A stretch of 64,000 bases of DNA from Cytophagales bacterium (GTDB lineage Bacteria > Bacteroidota > Bacteroidia > Cytophagales > Cyclobacteriaceae): contig JAFLBR010000001.1 in NCBI GenBank assembly GCA_017303795.1, positions 186,001 to 250,000 on the forward strand, written 5' to 3'. A program made the position numbers and the translations under genes. Below are positions 53,137 to 62,635 of this stretch, one piece after another. The notes beneath the pieces are model-generated. The model was given only the letters and a program-made list of their open reading frames with translations, was not told where the DNA came from and did no database searches. The first letter of the stretch is position 1, and each line of letters opens with the position of its first letter.

Positions 53137-55395
53137 ATGTGCCGTAACATTTTTAAATATTTTAAATTACTGCTCCTTACCTGGGCTTTGGTATCGATTG
53201 ACTCCTTTGATCTCCTGTCTCAAAACAAGCAGAGAACAGATTCCTTGGAGCGTCTCCTTCCGAGTGCTAAGGATACAACCCGGTATAGTGTTTTAGTAAA
53301 GTTGCATTTTGAGTACCGCCCTGAATTTCAAAAAGCTTTAGACTATGCACGGCTTGCTTACAATCAAGCTGAAGCCTTGGGTGATAGTGTTAAGATTGTG
53401 GAGAGCGGAAGGTTAGTTGCGTATTCTTTAGATGATCTTGGTAGAAATGATGAGGTAATTGAGATACTTAACCAGGTATTGCCAATCGCGAGAAGGAATG
53501 TAGTTCGATATCCTGAGCTAAAAAAAGAAATTAAATTTATACTAAATAATGCAGGGATCGCATATACATACAAGGGTAATTACGACTCAGCACTTAGTTA
53601 CCACTTTAAGTCTTTAGTTTTACGCGAAGAAGAAGGCGAGAAAAGGCCAATTGGAAATTCTCATAACAATATAGGCTTGGTATATTTTAAATTAAGGAAT
53701 TATCAACGCGCATTAGATCATTACTTGCAGGCACTATCAATTAAAGATGAATTAAATGATAGTGTTGACATTGAACGATTCCTTACAAATATAGGATTGT
53801 GTTATATACAACTAAAAAGACCTAATGATGCTATTAGTTCAGTTGAACGAGCGCTAAATTCTTGCGGTGAGAATTGCTCACAAAGTATATTGAAAGAGGC
53901 TAATTACGTTTTTGGAATTAGTTATCTGGAAAATACAGAGCTGGAAAACGCGACCAAATACTTAAACATGTCATTAAAAATTGCCAAAGAGCAGAATGAC
54001 ATTAGATACTGGATTGAAAACCTCATCGGTCTTTCAAAGGTTGAAAATAGAATGAGTAATTATGATGCTAGCCTTGCTTATCTTAAAGAGGCAAATTCTT
54101 TAGCAGATGGTTCTGGCTTCGCTGAGTTACTCTTGGCTATTTATAAAGAGTCATTTAAAAACTTTAAGCTTATCAATGATTTTAAGAATGAAGCAGTCTT
54201 CCAAACTCTATACATTGAATTAAAGGATAGTATTTATAGTGAGAATCTCCTTAAAAACCTCGCTACCATTCAAACCAACTATGAACAAAGAGAAAATCTA
54301 AAAACAATTCAACTGATTAACGAAAACATTAAGCTGAAGGATGAGCAGATTAAAAAACAGCGAACCCAATACATTTTTATTGTAGTTGTTACAGTACTCA
54401 TTGCTTCATTAGCCGGAGTATTGGTTTGGGCGAATAGACGGCAACAAAAACATAACAATGCACTAAGTGAAGCAAAACGTATTATCGAACGGCAAAATAA
54501 AGAACTGATTAAAACCAATGAAGAATTGGATAATCGGGTACGCGAAAAAACTATAGACCTTGTAGACTCCAACACTATGCTACAAGATGTAAATGAAGAA
54601 CTCGATAATTACATCTACCGCACAGCACATGATATCCGCGGACCGCTTGTAACCCTTAAAGGTGTTTGTAATGTAGCGCAGATGGATGTAAAAGATCCGC
54701 TGGCACTGGATTATCTAAAGCGATTAGACCTTACAGCAGAAAAGTTGAATTCTATTCTTACGCGGTTGCTGATGGTAAGTCAGATAAACCACGCTGTACT
54801 GGTTACCCGCCCCGTAAATTTTAACTTGATTATGCAAGAGGTACTGCGCAAGATCCAGCATTTACCGGCCCGCATGAAAATTGAATACTCAGAGGTTGAC
54901 AATGTAGTCTTGAATTCGGATCCTGACCTGGTAGCCATTGTGTTGGAAAATCTGGTGAATAATGCTATCAAGTTTTATAATACATCCGACCGTATTGATC
55001 CCTTTATAAAAATTGAAGTGGGCAAGTACGATACCGATCATGTTATGATGTCAGTGGAAGACAATGGAATTGGGATTGAGGCCAAAGATAGGGAACGGGT
55101 TTTTCACCTTTTTGTGCGAGCCTCTGAGCGATCAGAGACTGGTGGCATAGGCCTTTATCTAACTAAACTATCGGCACATAAACTGGGTGGTGAGATATTT
55201 TTGATGCACACCACCGAAAAGGGTAGTAAATTTCTGGTACTCTTCCCCAATAATCTACAACCTATTTTGGCTAAACGCGATGAGGATGAGCGCGATCGTC
55301 TTAAAGTAAAGGAGATGCGCGATAAAGCCGCAACAGAGACGGGCGGAAAAGATGCGTTAGAACGCTACTATTCCTCCAGGCGTAGAAGTAAATAG
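53137..55395 (+). CDS. TPR-containing sensor histidine kinase
   Basis: A 752-residue protein with an N-terminal export signal and about six tetratricopeptide repeats that should lie in the periplasm (SHNNIGLVYFKLRNYQRALDHYLQAL is a clear repeat). A membrane helix is near residues 411-430 (YIFIVVVTVLIASLAGVLVWA), then a coiled coil. The kinase core has the phospho-accepting His in RTAHDIRGPLVTLKG (about 495), NLVNNAIKFYN, DNGIGIEAKD and GGIGLYLTKLSAHKLGG. No response regulator gene is adjacent, so it is an orphan kinase. The divergent tiny exported peptides are possible ligands or partners. Confidence 0.9.
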   Translation: MCRNIFKYFKLLLLTWALVSIDSFDLLSQNKQRTDSLERLLPSAKDTTRYSVLVKLHFEYRPEFQKALDYARLAYNQAEALGDSVKIVESGRLVAYSLDDLGRNDEVIEILNQVLPIARRNVVRYPELKKEIKFILNNAGIAYTYKGNYDSALSYHFKSLVLREEEGEKRPIGNSHNNIGLVYFKLRNYQRALDHYLQALSIKDELNDSVDIERFLTNIGLCYIQLKRPNDAISSVERALNSCGENCSQSILKEANYVFGISYLENTELENATKYLNMSLKIAKEQNDIRYWIENLIGLSKVENRMSNYDASLAYLKEANSLADGSGFAELLLAIYKESFKNFKLINDFKNEAVFQTLYIELKDSIYSENLLKNLATIQTNYEQRENLKTIQLINENIKLKDEQIKKQRTQYIFIVVVTVLIASLAGVLVWANRRQQKHNNALSEAKRIIERQNKELIKTNEELDNRVREKTIDLVDSNTMLQDVNEELDNYIYRTAHDIRGPLVTLKGVCNVAQMDVKDPLALDYLKRLDLTAEKLNSILTRLLMVSQINHAVLVTRPVNFNLIMQEVLRKIQHLPARMKIEYSEVDNVVLNSDPDLVAIVLENLVNNAIKFYNTSDRIDPFIKIEVGKYDTDHVMMSVEDNGIGIEAKDRERVFHLFVRASERSETGGIGLYLTKLSAHKLGGEIFLMHTTEKGSKFLVLFPNNLQPILAKRDEDERDRLKVKEMRDKAATETGGKDALERYYSSRRRSK

Positions 55396-55450
55396 CCACG
55401 TTTTTTCGGTATCATTTTGCATCTTTGTGGCCTGTTTTTAAACAGCCTCA

Positions 55451-57556
55451 ATGAGCACAAATTACAATCGTTATACCGTTACCGCAGCTTTGCCTTATGC
55501 CAATGGACCTAAACATATTGGCCACCTGGCTGGCGCTTACATTCCAGCCGATGTTTATGTTCGCTACTTGCGCCTTACTGGAAAGGATGTAATTTTTGTT
55601 TGTGGCAGCGATGAACATGGTACCGCTATCCCTAACCAGGCGCTGAAGGAGAATACCACACCTAAAGCCATCATCGATAAATACGATGCGTTAATTCGCG
55701 ATTGTTTCGGTAAGCTTGGTATGTCGTTCGATATCTATCATCGCACCAGTGAGCCTATTCATCACCAGACTTCGCAAGAAATTTTTCTTACCCTTTACAA
55801 CAAAGGTTTACTTACGGAAGAAGTATCTGAACAATATTTTGATGCCGAGGCAAAAGTATTTCTGGCCGATCGGTATATAGTAGGAACCTGCCCCAAGTGC
55901 GGCCATACCAATGCCTATGGCGATCAATGCGAGAAATGTGGCTCTACCTTGAGTCCGCGCGAATTGATAAACCCGCGCTCCACACTCAGTGGAAAAACTC
56001 CGGAGTTAAAAGAAACTAAACATTGGTATTTGCCATTAGAAAAATATGAACCCTGGCTACGCGATTGGATTTTGAAATCGCATCAGCAGGATTGGAAGCC
56101 AAATGTTTATGGGCAATGTAAATCGTGGATAGAAGCCGGGCTTCAACCGCGGGCTATGACGCGCGATCTTGAGTGGGGTATAAAAGTACCCTTGCCAGAT
56201 GCGGAGGGTAAAGTGTTATATGTATGGTTCGATGCACCCATCGGTTACATCTCGGCTACTCGTGCACTTTTTGATGAAACTGCATCAGGTAAACTGAAAT
56301 TTGCTACACCCCGAAGAGATTTTTCGAACGTGAAGAAAGACGATTGGAAAAAATACTGGCAGGCAGATGATACCCGTTTAATACATTTTATTGGTAAGGA
56401 TAACATTGTTTTCCATTGTATTATTTTTCCGGTTATGCTGCATGCATCGGGTGAGTTTATTGTACCCGATAATGTACCGGCAAATGAATTCATGAATCTT
56501 GAAGGAGATAAGATGTCAACGAGCAGAGGTTGGTCAATTGAAATGCATGAATACCTCGCGGATTTTCCAGATAAGCCTGATGTGTTGCGGTATGCGTTGC
56601 TTACCAATTTGCCTGAAGCCAAAGACAGTGAATTTACGTGGAAAGATTTTCAGGCCAAGAATAACAATGAACTGGTAGCTATACTGGGCAACTTTGTGAA
56701 CAGAGCGGTGGTGCTTACGCAGAAGTATTTTGATAATAATGTACCCGAGCGAAACGCATTAACAGCAGTCGATCAAAAAGCATTAGATGAACTGAAATCC
56801 TATCCGGCAATCATAGCCACCTCTATTGAAGCATTCCGATTCAGAGAAGCTACTGCTAACCTGATGGATCTGGCCCGCGTAGGAAATAAATACCTGGCCG
56901 AAACAGAACCCTGGAAGTTGGCCAAGACGGACATGAGTAGGGTAGGCACTATTTTGAATGTGGCTTTACAGATTGCAGCTTCGCTGGCAATAGTTACCGA
57001 ACCATTCCTGCCTTTTACTTCGCGCAAGCTAAAAGAAATGTTGAGTGTAGCTGATCTTTCGTGGTCTGATGCTGGTAATGCAGATTTATTGAAAGCAGGA
57101 AGCAAGTTGAATGATGCTCCGTTATTATTCGAGAAAATTGAAGATGCTGTAATTGAATCTCAAATCAAAAAATTAATGGAAACCAAACAGGCCGTGGAGA
57201 TTGCACAACAACCCGTAGTTCCGGCTAAGGCAGAAATTTCATTCGATGATTTTTCTAAAATGGATATTCGGATTGGAAAAATTCTGAAAGCTGAGCGTGT
57301 AGAAAAATCCAAGAAGCTATTGAAGCTACAGGTAGATACCGGAATTGATGTGCGCACGGTAATGAGTGGTATTGCCGAACATTTTGCGCCAGAAGATGTG
57401 GTTGGTAAACAAGTTACTATTCTGGTTAATCTTGCGCCCCGAAAAATAATGGGTGTTGAATCGCAGGGAATGATTCTGATGGCTTCTGATAAAGATGGTT
57501 CATTGAAGTTGCTATCACCATCAGTTGAAGTAGGTCCGGGTTCGCAGGTGAGTTGA
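55451..57556 (+). CDS. metG: methionyl-tRNA synthetase
   Basis: A 701-residue class I aminoacyl-tRNA synthetase. The HIGH motif is in [12 protein letters not shown], and the zinc knuckle with two CxxC pairs is [31 protein letters not shown] is present, and the KMSKS loop appears as [10 protein letters not shown]. An anticodon-binding helical domain follows. After a linker there is a C-terminal EMAP/Trbp111 tRNA-binding domain ([20 protein letters not shown]). It is complete and of normal length for the Bacteroidota type. Its stop abuts the stop of the convergent small gene. Confidence 0.98.
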   Translation: MSTNYNRYTVTAALPYANGPKHIGHLAGAYIPADVYVRYLRLTGKDVIFVCGSDEHGTAIPNQALKENTTPKAIIDKYDALIRDCFGKLGMSFDIYHRTSEPIHHQTSQEIFLTLYNKGLLTEEVSEQYFDAEAKVFLADRYIVGTCPKCGHTNAYGDQCEKCGSTLSPRELINPRSTLSGKTPELKETKHWYLPLEKYEPWLRDWILKSHQQDWKPNVYGQCKSWIEAGLQPRAMTRDLEWGIKVPLPDAEGKVLYVWFDAPIGYISATRALFDETASGKLKFATPRRDFSNVKKDDWKKYWQADDTRLIHFIGKDNIVFHCIIFPVMLHASGEFIVPDNVPANEFMNLEGDKMSTSRGWSIEMHEYLADFPDKPDVLRYALLTNLPEAKDSEFTWKDFQAKNNNELVAILGNFVNRAVVLTQKYFDNNVPERNALTAVDQKALDELKSYPAIIATSIEAFRFREATANLMDLARVGNKYLAETEPWKLAKTDMSRVGTILNVALQIAASLAIVTEPFLPFTSRKLKEMLSVADLSWSDAGNADLLKAGSKLNDAPLLFEKIEDAVIESQIKKLMETKQAVEIAQQPVVPAKAEISFDDFSKMDIRIGKILKAERVEKSKKLLKLQVDTGIDVRTVMSGIAEHFAPEDVVGKQVTILVNLAPRKIMGVESQGMILMASDKDGSLKLLSPSVEVGPGSQVS

Positions 57557-57862
57557 TTAGAGCGTACTTACAATTTTCTCCCACTTCCGTTTTTGGCGGG
57601 CGTGGAAAGTATCCAAAATTAATTCTTGCCGCTCTTGCAGGTACGTTTGTAACTGGGTAAGCGAAGGCCTGCTTTTTAGTTGTTCGTAGAACTCGGCATT
57701 GATTACCTCTATTTTAGAACGTTGTTCGGCATCCAGTTTTAATTCCTGTGCCCAAAAAGAAGGGTCGTATGATACATTTTCCTGCAACTCTGCTTCCTGA
57801 CCAAAGAGTTGACCAGAAAAAGCCCCAAATAGGAATGTAGAAAAAATCAGGCGTTTAATCAT
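57557..57862 (-). CDS. small exported helical protein
   Basis: A 101-residue protein with a signal peptide (IFSTFLFGAFSGQLFGQ) followed by a helical region (LKLDAEQRSKIEVINAEFYEQLKSRPS, RQELILDTFHARQKRKWEKIVS). The LDAEQ-start helix followed by a helix ending near the C-terminus resembles the Spy/LTxxQ-type periplasmic helical proteins common in this phylum. The resemblance is by pattern only. The gene is convergent with metG with no spacer. Confidence 0.6.
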   Translation of the reverse strand: MIKRLIFSTFLFGAFSGQLFGQEAELQENVSYDPSFWAQELKLDAEQRSKIEVINAEFYEQLKSRPSLTQLQTYLQERQELILDTFHARQKRKWEKIVSTL

Positions 57863-58257
57863 GCTGCAAATTTAAGGAAGCGGGTTTAAAGAGTTTCATT
57901 CTTCTCTTACTTTTAGATCAATCCATTAATTGTATCGATAAAACGATTATAAGACATAGAAAGTGTTGCAAACTATGCCTCGAGCCAACTTTAAATTTCC
58001 GGTTTAATGCCGCTTAAGGGAATGAAAAACCATTTTCATCAAGGCCGCAGTTTAGAGGGATTGTTAGCGTTTGCCTGAAAATACAATTGGCAATAGGGAA
58101 TTCAGATTGCATAATTTGAGGTAACGATTATGCCAACTGGCAAGCAGGCTGTTCTGTTGGCTGCACGATTGCGGTGCTTACCTAACCATTTGTCAAAAAT
58201 CAATAGGACTTGTGATTGGTTTTAGTTCTCTTTTGCCTACCTAACTACCTCAGGTAA
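57863..58257. other. 395-bp intergenic region, no recognisable feature
   Basis: This stretch separates the small exported protein gene from the hybrid sensor gene, which read in opposite directions. I find no protein-like frame, tRNA, strong palindrome or repeat. It presumably holds the two promoters, but no clear -33/-7 pair was identified. Confidence 0.5.
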
Positions 58258-61038
58258 ATGAAATCGACACGCTCATTTTTTTCTTATTGGCTATTGTTAT
58301 TGATAGTTTTTACAATGGCTTGCCATCAACCACAAAACACGAAAAAGTTTACAATTGGTTTTTCGCAATGCACGGGTGGTGATGCCTGGCGCAGGCAAAT
58401 GAAGGTTGCTATGGAAGGTGAACTTGCCTTTTATCCTGACATGAAACTTGTGTACCGCGATGCTGAAAATGATAGTGAGAAGCAAGTGGCAGATATTGAA
58501 GCATTCATTCATGATAAGGTTGATCTTTTAATTGTATCACCCAATGAAGCAACTCCCATTACGCCCATTGTAGAGAAAGCCTTTAATGCAGGTATTCCTG
58601 TTATTGTTGTAGACCGGAAGACGAGTTCAAGTATGTATAACGCATACATCGGTGCCGATAATTTCGAGATAGGAAAGCTTGCAGGCAGTTACATTGCAGA
58701 CTTGCTCAATGAAAAAGGAAAAGTACTGGAGATATGGGGGCTTCCCGGTTCAACACCTGCTATGGATCGCCACCGCGGCCTTTGGGAAACATTGAAAGAA
58801 TTTCCACAGATTGAATCCGTGGGCAACATCTATGGTAAATGGGAACAAGATTCTGCGCGCTTACAGTTAACAAAGGCGATGACAACACTGCCTGACTTTG
58901 ATGTACTGTTTGCGCACAACGATGTGATGGCCTATGGAGCATTTCAGGTTTTGCAGGAATTTCGGCCCAACAATAATATCCGATTCATCGGGATTGATGC
59001 TCTTCCCGGACCAGGTGCGGGAATTCAATTTGTAGATGATAAAATTCTAACCGCCACTTTTCTTTATCCAACTGGCGGAGAAGAATCTATTCGCACTGCA
59101 TACCAGATATTGAGTAAACAACCATACGAAAAAGAAAACGTGTTACACAGTACAGTTGTTGATGCCCGTAACGTGCGTGTTATGAAGTTACAATCCGATA
59201 AGCTATTAAACCAACAAAAGGATATTGTACGGCAACAACAACTACTAAATGAGCAGATACAAACTTATTATAACCAACGCATACTGATCTATATTCTGCT
59301 TATAAGCCTCATTGCTCTGGTAATTTTTGGATCTATAGCGGCAATGTCATGGCGCGAAAAGAATGAGATCAACAAGCGGCTTGAGATTAAAAATCAGGAA
59401 ATCCTATGGCAGAAAGATACTATAGCCTCTATGGCTGAACATGCTGAGCACGCCACACAAGAGAAACTTCGATTCTTCACCAACATTTCGCATGAATTTA
59501 AAACGCCACTTACGCTCATTATGGGGCCGGTGGAAGAGCTGCTTGACGAACAAAACAAGGGGCGGGCTTCCATCCGTGAAAACCTGCTATTGATAAAAAA
59601 GAATTCACTCCGTTTGTTGCGCCTCATCAATCAACTTATGGATTTTCGAAAAATTGAAGACCGCAAAATGATTGTTAAGCCATCTGAACATGACCTTGTT
59701 CAGTTTATTGCCGATATAATGGCTGCATTTGAAAAGCTTGCTAAAAAAAGAAAAATTCAATTTCAATTTCAAACAGATGCGGATGTACTGTACGCGTGGT
59801 TTGATCCGGATATGTTGGACAAAGTTATTTTTAATTTGTTGTCAAACGCATTTAAGTTTACTAATGAAAGAGGGATGATCTGGTTGCGCCTCTCGGTAGA
59901 TACAGATCATAAAAATGCTTTGTTGTGGGTAGAGGATAATGGTCTTGGTATGTCACCCCAGCAGGTAGAACATGCATTTGATCGGTTTTATACCGGAGAA
60001 GGTGCTGGCGGAACAGGTATCGGACTTTCGCTTTCGCGTGAATTCATGGAACTGCACAAAGGCAACCTGACGCTTAATAGTGAGCGTGGTAAAGGAACCA
60101 GGTTTTGTATTGTGCTGCCATTGGGCAATATGCACTTTGAAGAACAATTGCTGGTTACCTCCAAAGTTGATTGGAAACACAATACCACATTTGATTTCAT
60201 TAATGAAGCTGTACCGTTGTCAGAAAATCTGACGGTAGAGACACGCTTGCAGAAAGAACATACCCTCTTGCTGGTGGATGACAATACAGAGCTTAGAAAA
60301 TTTCTGGTAAACCGATTGACGCATTCCTATAATATGGTGGAAGCAGCAGATGGCACCACAGGACTCCATCTTGCGTTTGAAAAAGTTCCTGACGTAATCA
60401 TTTGCGATGTAATGCTTCCCGGTATTGATGGCTTTCAGATCACCAAGCAGTTGAAGGAAGATTTACGTACATCTCATATTCCAATCATTCTGCTTACAGC
60501 CAAGGGTTCTATTGAACAACGCATTACCGGGGTTAGGACAGGAGCAGATGAATATATTTCCAAACCTTTTGTGTTTGAATACCTGGATGCTCGTATCAAG
60601 GCCTTAATACATAATCGCGAAGCCCTTAAATCACATTATAGTCATGACTTTCAGGTTCCGGCTTTGGCTAACCCGGGGCAATCGCTCGATCGAAAATTTA
60701 TTAATGACTTTACCTCTCTGATAGAAAAAAACCTTGGAAACGCAGACTTTCATGTGAATGAACTGGCTCGTGACCTTGGTATGTCCAGAGTGCAGGTATA
60801 TCGTAAAGTAAAGGCTTTGATTGGCTATAGCATTAACGACTATATTGTTTCCATCCGCCTGAAGAAAGCGAAGTTCTTGCTGCTGAGTACTGAGAAAACC
60901 ATTTCAGAAATTGCCTTCGAAGTTGGCTTTTCATCTGCAACCTACTTTTCAACAGCCTTTAAGGCCCGGTTCCACCAATCGCCAAAGGAATATAAGCTCC
61001 TTCAAAAGGCTGATTCAGAAACAGAATTTAAACCCTGA
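58258..61038 (+). CDS. hybrid two-component system with periplasmic sugar-binding-protein sensor
   Basis: A 926-residue HTCS protein. A lipoprotein-like signal (FTMAC) precedes a type I periplasmic-binding-protein domain of the ribose/LacI kind (KFTIGFSQCTGGDAWRRQM to about residue 310). A membrane helix (ILIYILLISLIALVIFGSI, near 345) and the kinase core follow, with HisKA His in TNISHEFKTPLTLIMGP, NLLSNAFKFT and GGTGIGLSLS. A receiver domain (LLVDDNTELRKF; phospho-acceptor Asp in IICDVMLPGIDGF) and a C-terminal AraC helix-turn-helix complete it. It should sense a sugar in the periplasm and activate the downstream transporter/Sus genes. The same sensor class is the fructose-sensing HTCS of Bacteroides. 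Confidence 0.95.
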   Translation: MKSTRSFFSYWLLLLIVFTMACHQPQNTKKFTIGFSQCTGGDAWRRQMKVAMEGELAFYPDMKLVYRDAENDSEKQVADIEAFIHDKVDLLIVSPNEATPITPIVEKAFNAGIPVIVVDRKTSSSMYNAYIGADNFEIGKLAGSYIADLLNEKGKVLEIWGLPGSTPAMDRHRGLWETLKEFPQIESVGNIYGKWEQDSARLQLTKAMTTLPDFDVLFAHNDVMAYGAFQVLQEFRPNNNIRFIGIDALPGPGAGIQFVDDKILTATFLYPTGGEESIRTAYQILSKQPYEKENVLHSTVVDARNVRVMKLQSDKLLNQQKDIVRQQQLLNEQIQTYYNQRILIYILLISLIALVIFGSIAAMSWREKNEINKRLEIKNQEILWQKDTIASMAEHAEHATQEKLRFFTNISHEFKTPLTLIMGPVEELLDEQNKGRASIRENLLLIKKNSLRLLRLINQLMDFRKIEDRKMIVKPSEHDLVQFIADIMAAFEKLAKKRKIQFQFQTDADVLYAWFDPDMLDKVIFNLLSNAFKFTNERGMIWLRLSVDTDHKNALLWVEDNGLGMSPQQVEHAFDRFYTGEGAGGTGIGLSLSREFMELHKGNLTLNSERGKGTRFCIVLPLGNMHFEEQLLVTSKVDWKHNTTFDFINEAVPLSENLTVETRLQKEHTLLLVDDNTELRKFLVNRLTHSYNMVEAADGTTGLHLAFEKVPDVIICDVMLPGIDGFQITKQLKEDLRTSHIPIILLTAKGSIEQRITGVRTGADEYISKPFVFEYLDARIKALIHNREALKSHYSHDFQVPALANPGQSLDRKFINDFTSLIEKNLGNADFHVNELARDLGMSRVQVYRKVKALIGYSINDYIVSIRLKKAKFLLLSTEKTISEIAFEVGFSSATYFSTAFKARFHQSPKEYKLLQKADSETEFKP

Positions 61039-61072
61039 TACAAAATTTAAGGTCTAAACACCTCCAAATTCT

Positions 61073-61155
61073 ATCAATTTTGAACCGCAAACCATTGCGG
61101 AAACCACTTTACGCAATCGTTTTCGGGTTTTTTGCTGATACAGTTCAAAATTGAT
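61073..61155. promoter_or_regulatory. 13-bp perfect inverted repeat with nested hairpin, candidate HTCS operator
   Basis: ATCAATTTTGAAC at 61073-61085 is repeated exactly as GTTCAAAATTGAT at 61143-61155. Starting in the left arm is a second perfect palindrome, CCGCAA-ACCA-TTGCGG (61085-61100). The block lies 34 bases after the sensor gene stop and about 90 bases before the sugar-porter gene, where an operator for the AraC-type output domain would be expected. Confidence 0.5.
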
Positions 61156-61209
61156 TCAATTTTTAAAAACGTTGGTACCTATCCAATTATCAGCACCTGC
61201 GCATCAGGG

Positions 61210-61217
61210 TAGTTTTG
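61210..61217 (+). promoter_or_regulatory. candidate -7 element of the sugar-transport operon
   Basis: TAGTTTTG matches TAnnTTTG and lies 25 bases before the start codon of the porter gene. No good -33 element is seen at the usual distance, consistent with a promoter that needs an activator. Confidence 0.35.
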
Positions 61218-61242
61218 GGCATTGATTTTTACCAAAACTACA

Positions 61243-62616
61243 ATGCGCAAGGTTTTCACATGGTCTATTATTATCGCCCTCGGTGGTTTTTTGTTTGGGT
61301 TGGATACTGCTGTAATCTCTGGTGCGGAGCAAAAAATTCAGACACTTTGGAATTTGTCATCCATGCAGCATGGCCTTACCGTAGCAATTGCTTTGATTGG
61401 AACAGTATTCGGGGCAATGTTTGGGGGGCTACCTTCCGATAAACTCGGTCGTAGAAAAACTTTGTTTTGGGTAGCTGTGCTGTTTTTTCTTTCGGCAATG
61501 GGTTCTGCTCTTGCAGTTGACTGGTACACATTTTTATTCTTTAGATTTTTAGGTGGGCTTGCGGTGGGATGTTCATCAGTAACCGCTCCACTGTATATCA
61601 GCGAACTGGCTCCAGCATCTCATCGTGGTAGACTGGTGGCCACTTTCCAGTTTAATGTTGTATTCGGTATCCTCATCGCATTCTTATCCAACTATGCATT
61701 GCAGGATATTGGAGAAAATGCATGGCGTTGGATGCTTGGAGTACAAGTAGTGCCCGCAGCCGTTTTTCTTGGGTTAATTCTCACACTACCAGAAAGCCCC
61801 CGTTGGCTTGTAATAAAACGCAAGGCAATGGAAGAAGCACATGATATTTTGGTGAAGATAGATCCGCAGACTGCGGACCAGGAACTGAAGTCCATTCAAC
61901 AATCCTCGGCACAAACCGAAACGCAACAAGTTACTTTCTTCTCTCGCAAATACATGGGTCCAATCATGCTGGCCATTCTATTTGCTGTGTTTAATCAGGT
62001 TTCCGGAATTAATGCCATACTGTATTATGCTCCTCGCATTTTTGAAATGACGGGTATTCAAACCGATGGCGCTTTACTATCATCCGCAGGACTAGGCTTT
62101 GTCAACTTCGTGTTTACACTTCTTGCAATGTTGTTCATCGACCGCTATGGCAGAAGAACATTAATGCTTGTAGGATCGGTGGGACTCATCATTACACTCG
62201 GTCTGGTGGCAAATGCATTCTACACTCAGAGCTTTGATGGATACCTGGTACCCATTTATCTCTTTATCTACATTGCGTTTTTCGCTTTCTCGCAAGGTGC
62301 TGTTATCTGGGTATTCATCTCAGAGATATTCCCCAACGAAGTTCGGGCAAAAGGTCAGGCCCTCGGCAGTTTTACACACTGGTTGATGGCATCTGTAATA
62401 GCTTTCACCTTTCCCTGGTTTAATGATAAACTCGGTGGTGGCAACACCTTTCTCATCTTCACTGTGATGATGGTTTTTCAACTTCTATTCGTATGGAAAT
62501 ACATGCCTGAAACAAAAGGTAAATCGCTTGAAGAAGTGACAGATGCAACTCCAGTCAATACCGCTCAACCGTACTCATCTACCACATACACTAATACATC
62601 TAAGACCACACACTAA
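61243..62616 (+). CDS. MFS sugar porter family transporter
   Basis: From the ATG at 61243 the protein is 457 residues with twelve helices and the sugar-porter signatures. These are GGFLFGLDTAVISGA in helix 1, GGLPSDKLGRRK, FLGGLAVGCSSVTAPLYISELAP, PESPRWLVIKRKA, FNQVSGINAILYYAPRIFE, DRYGRRTLMLVG and PETKGKSLEEV. It should import a monosaccharide across the inner membrane by proton symport. A TTG seven codons upstream is less likely as start. It follows the HTCS gene and precedes a SusC gene by 19 bases, the order seen in fructan-type utilisation loci. Confidence 0.95.
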   Translation: MRKVFTWSIIIALGGFLFGLDTAVISGAEQKIQTLWNLSSMQHGLTVAIALIGTVFGAMFGGLPSDKLGRRKTLFWVAVLFFLSAMGSALAVDWYTFLFFRFLGGLAVGCSSVTAPLYISELAPASHRGRLVATFQFNVVFGILIAFLSNYALQDIGENAWRWMLGVQVVPAAVFLGLILTLPESPRWLVIKRKAMEEAHDILVKIDPQTADQELKSIQQSSAQTETQQVTFFSRKYMGPIMLAILFAVFNQVSGINAILYYAPRIFEMTGIQTDGALLSSAGLGFVNFVFTLLAMLFIDRYGRRTLMLVGSVGLIITLGLVANAFYTQSFDGYLVPIYLFIYIAFFAFSQGAVIWVFISEIFPNEVRAKGQALGSFTHWLMASVIAFTFPWFNDKLGGGNTFLIFTVMMVFQLLFVWKYMPETKGKSLEEVTDATPVNTAQPYSSTTYTNTSKTTH

Positions 62617-62635
62617 TTAAAACAAACTATTACCT

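Noticed and set aside
58258-59200. Stand-alone LacI-type repressor or sugar-binding lipoprotein
   Set aside because: The LacI-like domain has no helix-turn-helix in front, carries an export signal and continues in frame into kinase, receiver and AraC domains.
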